NCBI GenBank assembly: GCA_025345505.1
Contig: JANVCC010000047.1
Span: 9,586,413-9,650,412, forward strand
Length of the DNA stretch: 64,000 nucleotides
Direction of reading: 5' to 3'
Origin: Todiramphus chloris collaris
Taxonomy: Eukaryota > Chordata > Aves > Coraciiformes > Alcedinidae
Notes under the pieces: generated by a model
Told to the model about the DNA's origin: nothing
Database searches by the model: none
What the model saw: the letters and a program-made list of their open reading frames with translations, nothing else
Translations under genes and position numbers: made by a program
Shown here: piece after piece, positions 14,140-26,300 of the stretch
How the letters are laid out: each line of letters begins with the position of its first letter
Numbering within the stretch: the stretch's first letter is position 1

Positions 14140-16050
14140 TTAAATTCCTGTCTCTCTCTTCCTCTCTTCCCAGCTTTCCTAGAATCGTAGAATATCTTTC
14201 TTCACTTATGCTCTGTGTCTTCAAGTACCATGTTGATACTACACCTAATTCCTTTTGCCATAGATCAGCGTTGCTTTTCCATTTGATTTGCTGGCCTGGT
14301 TTGAAAATTCCTCTCCCTGTGTTGACAAATGAGCATCAATCACCTGTCTCCTCATTTTACCTTGTTCCCATGCCCAGATCACAAGGATAGATAACCTTCC
14401 TAATACTCTTTGGAGTCTCCTCTTTCTCCTTTTCTCTTTCTTCTCTTATTGCACACCCATGAAGTCCTCCAGACCTTGCCTCTTTCCACTCATGCTTCTT
14501 TTTTCCTACTTGCCCCCTGCAGAGTCTGTCCCCCTGACCCACAGGACACCCTCACCTCCTGTTTCCTCTGTTCCTCCTCTCCCCAGCCTGAGGAACACCC
14601 TCCACTCTGAATTCATTCCATTCTCCTCCCCTTCTTCAGTTTTTTCCATTCTGCTAAATCCTTAGCCAAAAAAACTTTATGCTTCTATACTTTACCTGAA
14701 TCCCATGTTTCCAGAGCTGGCATCTTATCACCACCTTTGATTCATTCCTTCAGCCATCTTTTCCTCTTCCTACCCTGATTTAGCCTTCCCAACCATACGC
14801 TTCTCCAGCTGCACAGAATTTCACCAAATTATTTTGAATTACAATTGTCAGGTTTTTCAAAACTCCTTTGATTCCAAGACTTCTGCAGGATACGTAGGAC
14901 ATATAATCTGCAATATTCATTCTAATCAGACAAGCATCTCATTAGTTTTTTCCAAGCTTGTCTTTTAATCCAGCTGGCACAGTCTCACTCCCTCTTTATT
15001 ATTTCTATTTCTCAGTTTCCTCAGGATTTTCCACCTCACAATATAAAAACCTTTCTAAAAATAAACTTTGACTCCGCTCTCCTCTCTCCAGCCTTCCCAA
15101 CCACCTTTTTTGTCTGCAAGGGTATTCTGGAGCTCGCCCAATCAAATTCAACCTTAAGTTCTCTTTTTTTCTAACTTCTTTCCTTTGCCCTCCCGTGAAG
15201 AAGCCACATTTTCACCAAAATCACTCATGAATCATTCCTCCCAAAAGACAGAACTAACACTCTTTGTCACCATCTCCAACTTGCCTACAAGACTCTTTCT
15301 CTTGGAAAGCTGCTCTCCATGGACTTTGACTCATCTATGTCTTGATTCTTCTCTTTTCCATCTAGCCGCACTTTCAGCGTACCTTTCAAAGGATATTCCT
15401 CATTCTTCCCTCCAGTTTTCCACAGAAGCCTTCTACACCTGGGCTCTGTTTCTGTTTCTTTTCATGTTGTCTTCAGATAATTCATTTACAGATAATTATA
15501 CAGATAATCAAATTCCAGATAATTTCATCTGCAAAATAAATAAATAAAGTACCTGCTCCATGTTTCAGCCATCTGCTTAAGAGTGGCACAGTCAGAGTAG
15601 GGCTCTCCATCTTTCCCTCTGACAGTCTTCCCTTTTCTCTCTCACCATGGAAATGCTACTGTCCTGCCTCTTCTCCAGCTCCTCAGGTTGATAGCATTGA
15701 CACAGACTTCAGCTGAATCCTCACTTCATTCTTACTCCTTCTTTTTACATTACAGTTATAAGTTACACACTTTTATTCTCATTCATTCACTCCTCCAGGC
15801 TCTCACTTTCCAACATCTTGAATAACCTCATCTTCTACAAATTTGTCAAATATAACATTGCTACCTATTTCCATTCATAACATTACAGTGAAGAAAACTT
15901 TCCTAGCCTTTTGCTCTGAGCATGTGATTCCAATTTTCACAGCCTTCCCCCTCTTCATTCACACCAAACATCAGATTCTTGTCTTCATTCTTCACAGCTT
16001 GTCTCCACAGTATTTATCATCTTTCGTGTACTATAAGTGACAGTAACATT
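14140..16050. other. G-poor, pyrimidine-rich tract (plus strand)
   Basis: For about 1.9 kb the plus strand is dominated by C and T with few G. Examples are CTTTCTCCTTTTCTC-like runs near 14420-14450 and the G-poor line 15001-15060. Frames such as 15185-15547 are Ser/Leu/Pro-rich by composition and look non-coding. Edges are gradual. No known repeat recognised. Confidence 0.6.
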
Positions 16051-17264
16051 TAACACCCATTCCCACAGCACACTTGGCAGAAACAGGCAGTCAGGGCCAA
16101 AAACAGAAAAGAGGTGAATTAACATCCCTTGCATGAAGCCAACGAGGTGTGCCCAATCATCGACAGGGCCACTTGTCCTATCTTTGATGGTAAGGAATGG
16201 AATTTACTCATCTCTAGCCTGGGAAGCAAAAGCAAGCTTAATTAATCCAAGATAAGGCAGGAAGAGGCATCCCTTCTGAATCAGCACCTCAGCAGGTGGT
16301 AGTGTACGGTGAAGACAGAGTCCAGGAGCCAGCAGCAAAAGCCACTGGGCTGACTTGGCAGCCTTGGTCTGTGCCCAGTCATAAAATAGCCATTAGACAT
16401 CAGCAATATCCCTAAAAAACTGAAGATGGAAATGACTGAAACTCAAAGACATGCTGGTAGCAGAGAGCTCAGGTACAGGACTCTACAGAGTGTAACGAAT
16501 AAACTCTAAATACTCAAATGTAACAGCTCAGAACAGCTAGCAGGGAAATTTTTTTTCCAGAGTCAACACCTGCAACTGAAAGTCTTACAAAAATTACTCT
16601 CCAAAGCAGTTATCATGTCAGTCTCCCAGTCTTTTTTTTTTTTTTTTTTTTTTACTGTTCTCCTTAAAATATTCACAGAAGGTAGTCATTGGGCATGGAT
16701 ACAGGAGGTAGCTGGAAGAAAAGAGGCTTTGTTCATCACACCCCGTTAGAGCCAAACTGCAGCACACACAGCCTGTCCGTTCCTGTGTCCTGCCTTACTC
16801 GGATCAGTGCTGTTCACGTGCACACTTCAGGCTCTGATGCACATCTGGGGAGACCTTAGAGGCCGCTTTTGAGAGCAATGTCTCCTTATCCTTTAGTCTG
16901 AATGTGAGCTTTTATATTGACAAACAACAATGTTTCAAACTTCAGCTACCTAACCTGTAGATGCATGTAGTTACAAGAATTGCAAGAGCTAAATACCACC
17001 ATTTAATCTTGAAAATTTTCTGGCATCAAATCTGAGTTGGTTTCCCATTGGTTTGCCCACTAATAGCAAACTGTCCAGTCATTTGGTTTAAAAAGCCTCA
17101 TGCACAGAAACAGGCATTTTGTCCAAACAGAGACTGAACGAACCTCAAAGGTTTACCCTCCTTCACTTACGGTGGCAATGTTTCTCATTAACTTTTTTTC
17201 TTCCTAGTATGTACATTTTTACCATATAGCAGAATGAGACAAAAAATAGGATTGTCCTCATACA
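16051..17264. other. Intergenic DNA up to CR1 copy B
   Basis: Unique sequence with a T22 run at 16632-16653. No gene seen. Confidence 0.6.
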
Positions 17265-18162
17265 GAGTGCGCCCTCAGCAAGTTTGCTGAAGATAGGAAA
17301 CTGGGAGGGGTGGCTGATGCTGGAAGGCTGTGCTGCTGTTCAGTGAGATCTGGACAGACTGTAGAGCTGGGCAAAGGGGAACAAAATGAAGTTCAACAAA
17401 GGCAAGTGTAGAATCCTACACCTGGGGAGGAATAACACCACGCACCAGTACAGGGGAGGGTTTGACCTGTTGGAAAGCAGCTCCATGCAGAAGGACCTGG
17501 GAGTGCTGGTGGACAGTAAGTTATCCATGGGACAGCAATGGGCCCTCATGGCCTAGAAGGACAATGGTCTCTTGGGATGCATAAAGACAAGTGTGTCCAT
17601 CATGTTGAGGAAGATTCTCCTCCCCCTCTACTCTGCCCTAGTGAGACCACATCTGAAGACCTCTGTCCAGCTGTGGGCTCCCCAGTTCAAGAGAGACGGG
17701 GAAATACTAGTGAGAGTCCAACAGAGGCTCCGAGGATGATGAAGGGACAGGAATATCTCTCTTTTGAGGATAGGCTGAGGTCCCTGGGGCTGTTTAGCCT
17801 GGAAAAGAGAAGCCTGAGGGGGGATCTTTTTAATATTTACAAATATCTGCAGGGTGGGTGTCAAGGAGAATGGGCCAGTCTCTTTTCAGTGGTGCCCTGT
17901 GGTAGGACAAGGGGCAATGGTCACAAACTGTAACACAAGAAGTTCCACCTCCACATGAGGAAAAACATCTTTCCTGTGAGGGTGACAGAGCCTGGACCAG
18001 GCTGCCCAGAGAGGTTGTGGAGTCTCCTTCTCTGGAGACTTTCAAAACTCGGCTGGATCTGTTCCTGTGTGGCCTGCCCTGGGTGACCCTGCTGGAGCAT
18101 GGGGGCTGGACTCGTTGACCTTCAGAGGACCCTTCCAACCCCTACCATTCTATGATTTTATG
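17265..18162 (+). mobile_element. CR1 LINE fragment (copy B of inverted pair)
   Basis: Plus-strand CR1 starting near the reverse transcriptase YADD-motif region (CTCAGCAAGTTTGCTGA corresponds to the segment before the Asp-Asp motif) and running to the terminal CCATTCTATGATTTTATG. It has about 110 bp more 5' sequence than copy A. A 131-codon frame matches copy A with only a handful of residue differences. Stops and shifts elsewhere make it non-functional. Confidence 0.92.
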
Positions 18163-20158
18163 CTTATAGTATCCAAAGGGTGATGCTTTTCAAGCAGAAG
18201 AGCCCAATCTGATCCTGTAAATCCTGTGTTCAGTCAGAAAGTCAAATGAAGTTGCTTATAAATCCATACTTGTTTAAAAAAGAGAAGAAAATGAGCAAAT
18301 CTTCACAGAAAATGACTACATCTTCACAGAAAGCTTAGACCCCCTCTCCAGCTTCAAAAGATGCCTTTAACAGGCTTGCACCCTGTAGACCCAGCTGTGA
18401 AGCTGGGGTGCAGCCCGCACCTCTGGCCAGCCGTGCCTGTGAACCGAGCCAGGCTCCAGGCACTGCAGCTCATGCCGGGGGGGTGAGACAAGCCCCTGCC
18501 CTCCCGTTTCTCCCAGGTGAGGTATGTAACTGCTCACAAGCAGCAGGACTTTGCCTCAGCTGAATCGCCCGTCTGCGGCAATAGTGCAGACAATCCTGTT
18601 TGCTAAGGTCTTGCTGTTTTTAAACACCGTGGGTTTAGTTCTTTCTACTTTACAGAGTGACCAGGAAGATTTATCAGCAATTTAGTGCAGGGAGAAAAGG
18701 TGCAGGGGAGGTGGACTGCCAGCATTAGACTGTAGACAAGAACATATCCCCCATGAGCATTGCGCCTTCAGAAAAAAGAGGGCCTCCCTGCAAAGATCTT
18801 TACAGCAATTGAGTCTGAAGAAATATGCCTCCCTCGGGACTCTTCCTATGGCTGCCAGAGTTATGAGGACCACATGCTGCCACATTATTAATATGGTATG
18901 TTTAATTAGCACATACATGTTGTGTTGTATTTGTTTTGAAAACATACAAAACCACATGCATCACGCAAACTCCCTGCATTAAAATGATAAAATAAATTGT
19001 GTCTTCATTCAGGCAGCAAGCTGTGATGGTAACTTACTGCAGAAAAAAAAAGGCTGAAAATGGGAGAAAGAGAGAAAAAATAAACAGTAAACTAAAATAA
19101 AGAGATACTGAAGGAAGGGAAGCAGTTAATCGGCTTCTTAGCACAATAAAATCTGAAGATTTCAAGGCATTAACAGAGCTATCATTTCTGGAATGTAAAA
19201 TAGCATTCGTATTGCACAGCTCAATACCATGCTAGGAATCGATATTGTCTGAAATGCAGGAGAATTTAAGAAGGTTGTTGCTTTGTGTAATCATGGTCCT
19301 TTCAGTAGTGCCTCCCCATGGGATTCACAGGCTGATAATTTCTTATGGAAGGTTGACAACTTTTCTTCTTAATGAATACCAAGGTTCTCTCAGGTCAATG
19401 GCAAGATAATGGGGAAAGGAATATTTCCAGATCCCAGGTTCATTAAAGGCTGAAATCTGTACCAAAGAGAGTTGCATAGCTTTCCTCACCTGGGGAGGTT
19501 GCTCTCAGATGGATCAGATGTTCCCACTAACCATCGACCCAGTAAACGCGAGGTGCTGCAGCATGAAGTCCTTGGGTTGCCCTTCCTTCTTGTCTTGATA
19601 GAGCCTGAATTTATTTTCTTCAGGGCATCATTCAAGGCCTGCTGACAATGCCAGCATTTCTCCAAGGAGTTCCAGCAAACAGCCAAGTTATTCCTGAGGG
19701 CCTGACTGTGGTTTTATTTACCTGCTTATATTGGAAGTTGCTTTACGTTTATTGTCTGCAGTTGCATACATGACCTCAGAGACCTTTTAAAATTAAGAAC
19801 GCTTTATTAATGCTAGTATGAGCGCCTCATCTGTTTTTCTTGTTTGTGCAGTTCCTTGGCAGAGTGGTGGGTTTGTCTGTGACTGAGCTCCTAGTTGCTA
19901 TGGCAATGCAAGTAATAAATAAATAGTAAAAATAATACATTGGAATAAAATATTCTGATTTTGTAAGCACATTCTCTGGAATAGTAATACCTTCCTACAG
20001 TTTAGTGTTTCTGAGCAGCATTTCCCTGCTGGGGTGCCCATTATCGATGGCATGCCTTCTACCTGCTGTAAAATGGTGATACGGCTCTACCACCTATTGC
20101 CACAGTGCTGGGCACAGCCACGGTTCTCTGTCATCCGAGTTGCACCTGAGAGAAGGGG
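18163..20158. other. Intergenic DNA, no gene seen
   Basis: Includes a mildly GC-rich stretch at 18390-18520 without conserved frame; otherwise AT-rich. Confidence 0.55.
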
Positions 20159-20346
20159 ATGTGTGTGTGTTTCTGTGTGTCTTTGTGTGTGCCTGTGTGT
20201 GTTTGTGTCTTTGTGTTTGTGTGTGTTTGTGTGTGCCTGTGCGTGTGTGTCTTTGTGTCTGTGTGTGTGTGTTTGTGTGTGTCCGTGTGTATGTGTGTGT
20301 ATGTGTGTTTGTTTGTGTGTTTGTGTGTGTGTGTGTGTTTGTGTGC
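20159..20346. repeat. Interrupted (GT)n tract, about 190 bp
   Basis: GT dinucleotides interrupted by TTT, CTTT, GCCT and CCGT, ending in a GCACACGCACGCACATGC segment that is nearly the complement of the tract. The long frames on both strands here (Cys/Val-rich or His/Thr-rich) are repeat artefacts. Confidence 0.97.
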
Positions 20347-23300
20347 ACACGCACGCACATGCAGAGCCAGGCATGTCCAAACTGGTGAGCTTGCACATGC
20401 AAAAGACAAGCTGTAACTTCCTGGGCTTCTCCCTCTCAACAACAGCATCATGTGCCCACTCTTACTCAGATGGAAATCCTTTTACACTTACCCGGCTGTG
20501 CAAGAAGACCACAAAATAGCCCTAATTTACAACTATACTCACTTTAAGGAATATTTTTGTTTATCATATAAAGAAGATTTAAGTTCATCTAGCCAAGATA
20601 CATTTTTGCAAAACTAAGCTGTAGCTCGAGAGTCGTATTTGAAAGAACTGCAGAATCGATGCTTCCTGAACAATCTCAAAATGACGAGATTTTTCTCTGT
20701 CTTATTTCTGATTGCGTATTAACGTGCTTTTCCATTGGAAATGGGCACAAATTCTAGAAATTGAAACCATGCAGAAAAATAGCTGGGTTTTTTCCTGGTT
20801 TGCAGGGAAAATAATAAATATTGGTGAAATCTGAAGTGTCTGCAGATGTGTTTCTTTATTGAAAGAAGATTATATTTACTTCTATAAGAATGATATGTAA
20901 GTTCATACGGAGATAAATAGACATGTGCATATGCATGTGTATTGACCACACAGAAACTGCTGCTAGGTGTAGTTATAAAATAAGGAAATATAAATCTTCA
21001 TTCTTGAAGAGTGGCAGACATGCCCAATACTATCCAGAAGCTCTGCTGATTGTTGAAATACTTGAGCATATTTTTGACCGTTGACACATTTCTAAAATAG
21101 ATGAAAAATTAAATATTAAAAATAGAAATTATAAACATTACTGGCTTGCGAACAAAAAGGAAGGTTGAATCTACAGGGTTCAGGGAGAGTACAAAGACCT
21201 GATGATATTGTGCAGATATAAAAGAAGCTCATATTTCTAAAGACAAACCTTGAAAAATTAAGTCGGTAACTCTATGAATCTTCATTGCAATATATTTAAC
21301 TACATAGAACTAAGGACCAGCAGTAACACAGCCGGTATCATATGGGATTTGCTGTTGCTTACTACTGCAAGTCTTAAAATAAAATTATTTCTTCTGAAAA
21401 AGTTACTAGTTGCAGAAAAGAATTCTGAAGAATTAAAGTACAGCAGTAACAATATCACAATAAACAGCTTTTCTCAGCTTTCGCTCAAACTTCTTTTGTT
21501 TTTCGTAGCAGGCCTCAGCAGGAAGAAATGGGAAATTGAAAAAAATCCCAAACATAGACTTTCCTACCTTTTTCCACATCCTCTGGTTACAGAAGACTGC
21601 TCCAATTCACTTCTTCATATAAGTTGAGTGTGATATGACTTTGCAACATAACAAACATCCTTTGAAAGAAAACATTACATGGGAGAAAAGTTAACTTGCA
21701 GTTCAGACACAGCCAAACCGACATTCTGTTCTTGTTCTCCTTGAAGGACAGCAGCTTATTAAAGATCGCTCTGACTTTCTCATGGGAAAACAAGTAGCCA
21801 AACATGCAGCGGGAGTTAGAAGTAGAATGTAACCCCCATTTCTCCAGCTTATAGCTTAATCACTGTCATGTAGGGGTGACATCCCTCCTAAGCACACCTA
21901 GCAGATGACACCCTGTGCAATAAATAGTTGAGGAAACACCTGGTTTGTGGATCCTGCCAAGTAGCCAAACATTTGGTTATGTCAGGACTTTAGGCAATCA
22001 AGTGGATGCCTGCCCACAGAAAACTGGTGTATGTTACCAGGACAAAGAGAGACACCAGTGAACTTCAAGGTTCTGTACTGCTGGGTGGGAAGTACAAGAA
22101 CACAGTGCTGGCTCAGGCACCAAGTCATCTCTTCCTCTTGGTGGCTCCAGCCCTCAATGTCAAACCCTAGGATACACCTACCACCAACCTACAAAGCAAA
22201 TTTGTCATGACAAGCACAATGATCCAGGAGCAACAGTTGCCCAGAAACTTCTCCCTGCTTTCACTCACATCAAAGAGACAAGCTGCTTGTTAACAGCAGT
22301 AACCTGATGCACACTTTTAATGCCAGCTTTTACACAAAACTGAGAGTCTTCTACTGTATTCCAAATCCAAAGTCCAGAGAAAAGAAGGAATAGGGACTGA
22401 TGAAAGAGAATCCTAATACTTCTCCCTGTCTTTGTCCTCCAAAGGTGATATAACATTCAGTGCTGTTGGTTAGGGGCCCAAAGTTTGAAATGGCATGTAG
22501 TGGCAAGCTTAATGTGTGAGAGCAAACCTGTTGTCATTTATACTTATCAAGCCTAAAAATTGTGGTCTAAAATAGGATCTGCACAGTCCGTACAGAGTTA
22601 GAATAATCAATACAAGCGACTCCAGCACTGGCTTTGTGTAGAGCATAACCTGAATTGTAAGTCTGAGTTTGGTTACTCTTCATCTTTCCAGTTGACCAGA
22701 GCTTACCAAAGGGCCACTTAGCCTCTGTGCTTTTGGCAAAGGCTTCGGGCCACCTCTGAAGCACTGATCCACCACCAGGAATATTTCCAGGTTTCCACGT
22801 TGAAACTTCATTAAACAGAACAACATTTCTGCTCAATATCACTCTACAGCAATGTCCACATTAAAGTGCTGCCTGCAAGTGTTTGTCTGATGCATTTGCA
22901 GGTGGCTTCTAGCAGCCGCGCAACAGAGAAGACCCATGGACCTCTCTCCTATCTCCCACTGACCATGAAGGTGAAGCTGTATAAAACAGAGGGTTTAACA
23001 TGAGGTTTGTTGAAAAGCTTTACTGCAGCTGGAAGGGGAGGTTCCCTTTAGAGGCTGCTCCATGTGAAGACTGAGAAGGAGAGCAAAGGGTCTCATCACT
23101 GCAAAGCTGGTGGTAGGGTGCAAGTAACTGTGGCTGCTGGGGAAAGGTTCCTGATTTGGGGCTCATCGTTATTGCTACAATTGCTTCCAGCAGAACTGGA
23201 ATGCATAATTCCCTCTTTTCTCTTCTAAAATTTTTAAGAAAATGCTCCCCATCTCCTTAAAAAAAACAATCTGCTGACTTTCTGTTGTCTTGGAAGCATA

Positions 23301-26300
23301 ACAAAGCCCCAGCACCCAGTCTAACCTCAGGGTACATGTCATTTTAGTTCACCTGATAGGAATTCGACCTTCTTTCCCACACAGGATTATGCACTCATTA
23401 CAGAAGGAAGTCCACTCTGTGGTCAGCTTGGCTTTTCCCATGATGGTTGATATAAGATACTCAACAAAGGATGGATCTGTCAACACAAGACAATTTGATT
23501 TGTGTGCATCCCTGCTAGAAGGGACCTCAGTGCTGAATTGCTCCTTGACAGTCCAAACCATTCCCTGACTTCTTCCTTGGCCATGTTACCTGTGTGCAGG
23601 CACCAACAAATTTTACTGGTTGGGTCAAGTCCTCTTTTCTGCTGGTATCATCTTATTCTGCAGCACTATTTCCCTCTTTGATCTAAAGCACAGAGCTCCT
23701 GCTGAATTCATGGTGTCCCGCTTGTCTTCACGCATGATCATTAGAGACTCTTTGCCATGGAACATACCACAGTGGCAGCACAGGTGGTGTGTTGTGGAAG
23801 CATTGCCAATGTGGAATCATTTCTCGTCACGGGGGGAAGGACACAGCCTGTTATTTTTATCTTTGTAAACCCATCTGGGCATCTTCAGCTCAATGGATTT
23901 TTTTTCTGATTAAGGCAGCCAGACTCTAACAAACTCCTGCTGGCTTATGTCTTTCACTGCAGTGTAGAGCATCTTAATTCCAAGTGGTCAAAGAAAGGCA
24001 GCAGCTTTTCCCTGTCCCTTTCCTATTTGTTCGTCACTGAGCCTGGGCTGATTGCTCTGCATGCAGAAAATCATGGAAAGACAGAGGGAATTCTGTACTT
24101 GAAAGGGTTTCAGCCATGACATGCAGCAAGCTCCAGCAGCAGCTCTCAGTGAGCTTCAAAGGAATAATGGGTATATAGCATATTTGATGAACAAATTATA
24201 TAATATGTGTGACATTCTTTGGGTATTCTGAATTTTGGCAGGTATATTAGCAGTATCTCTTTTTGCCTCCATGATTATGCTATAGCTTCTGTATAATTTG
24301 GTGCATACACATATGAAAAAGAGAACTGTTCAAAACAAAAACAATTCATGGTTTTGACCAAGCTGTTGGAAGTCTCAGGCTGGGTGAAAAATTATGTGGT
24401 TTCTTTAATGTTTCATTGTAACCACTGCAAGGTGTTAGGCAAGTTGCTGAAGCTGGGATTCAAATATGTGGCTTTGTATTACTAAAGTGTACTGAAACAC
24501 TGCTGGATTTACTTGTGGTTTTGTTGCAAAAATTCACTCCTGAATTTCAAACTCACGCTTTGGAAAACTATGAAAAACATAACCAAATTATCATACCATG
24601 GTGCTTGTTCTCGAGGCACTGTTATAAGAACAGAAGTCAAAATGTTCCTGATACATAAAAAGTAGCTGTACAGGGTATAAACACAAACTGAAATAACTTG
24701 TAAGTCATAACAAGAAATTTTTTAAATCTCTACCTTGTAAACAAGACAGTAAGAATGGTCAGGTAAGAACAGTTTGGATAAGGTATGTTTTTTTCATGAG
24801 CTATGGCTTTTCCATAACCTCCAACAACAGCCAGCGTGTATCCTGACTGGGACTATGCAAGAAATGATTCTTTGACTAGAGATATTCAGAGTCTTCAGGA
24901 GTGGTTATGCACCTAACAATGTCATTTATCAAATAGCAAGAAGATATAATGCATAATTAAAATGGGAAATTCATTGCTAAAATAAAGTTAAAAATAAAAG
25001 TGGACTTAAAAAAGCAGCCACCAAAACAATGGAGGTCCACCTGGCCTGCTAAATAGTCATTTAAAGGCGGCAGCTTACAGAGTAGAAAGTCCTTAATTTA
25101 CTGATGTCCTGATGCTCATTTTGGCAAAGATGGTCTTTCTAGACATTGTAATTTGTAGACTTTTCTTAAACTGTTGGTTTAAGAAACAGGTTATTGGGCT
25201 AGCCTTTGCCCTGCTCCATATGAATGCTCTTGAGACCTTGCCATTAGAGCTGCACAGTAAGGTAGTTAGTCCCTCTTTCTTGCCATTCTAATGTGGAGGA
25301 ACCAAGTTCTTTCCCTTTGGTGCCTCCTCAAGGCCTCTGCACAGTGGGCAGAGCAGAGCCTCCTCTTCTCCTGCCTTGCAGTTCCAGGCTGTGGCCACCT
25401 GATTCCCACAGACGTGCACGGGCAAGGTGTTCCTTGCGATGTACAGCTATTTTTCCACCTGGCATCTACCTATAGCAAGGGAATCTGACAAACTCCCACT
25501 GGTTTGTGTCTTCATTGTGTTAACAAGCACCCTAATTTCAGGCAGAAGCATTTCACTGTGGAGTCAGAGGACACATTATACCCCTTTTATGAGTACACAA
25601 CCCCAGTCATAATGTTTGCCCACAGGAAGAAACGTTTCCCATGCAGGGAATGACTCAGACCAGGTCAAAGCTGAGATATAAAGAGAGTGGAGAAAAGTGA
25701 ACAGTAACTGCAGTTTATGAAAGGTGACATTTATCTTATGAGAGTGACAGCAGCTCACTGTGATGTTACAAGGAAATATTGTGCTTTTGTGACTCTGAAG
25801 CCCACCCTTTAGGAACCACTGATCTGGATTATGAAAAGACTGCACATGCTGAAAAAATCATCTTTAATAAGACAGGGTGAGGTTGTGATGAAGCTCACTT
25901 ACACTGAGTGGCATTTTCTTTCCTCTAGTTTACCCATCATTATGGGTAATACCAGGCTGAGTAAAGTGTGATTGCAGTTGCACTCTGTTGGGTGCTGATA
26001 ATTCATAATTAATAGGCTGAACAGATTTCACTATTTTTATTTTCTCTGAGTGCCCAGCTCTACTGGACAGTAACCACAGTAAGGAGTTCCCCTGTAGGAC
26101 ACTTATAAAGACCAGGTTATCTAATTGATTTTACATCCCCATCACACGGTACCTCCAGCTGCATTAGGGCTCAGGAGCATGAGCTGGCAACAACTATCAG
26201 GCATGAAGTTGACTCTCTGTTTATAAGATTAAACAATGACTAAGCTCAGCAAAAAGCATAAACGGTGGTATAATAAGGTTGTCATTGCAGTATAACTAGA

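Noticed and set aside
14172..14192. AGAATCGTAGAATATC resembling a CR1 3' terminus
   Set aside because: No CR1 body follows on either side; the short match is probably chance.
20034..20519. Cys/Val-rich (plus) and His/Thr-rich (minus) open frames
   Set aside because: They are translations of the interrupted GT repeat.
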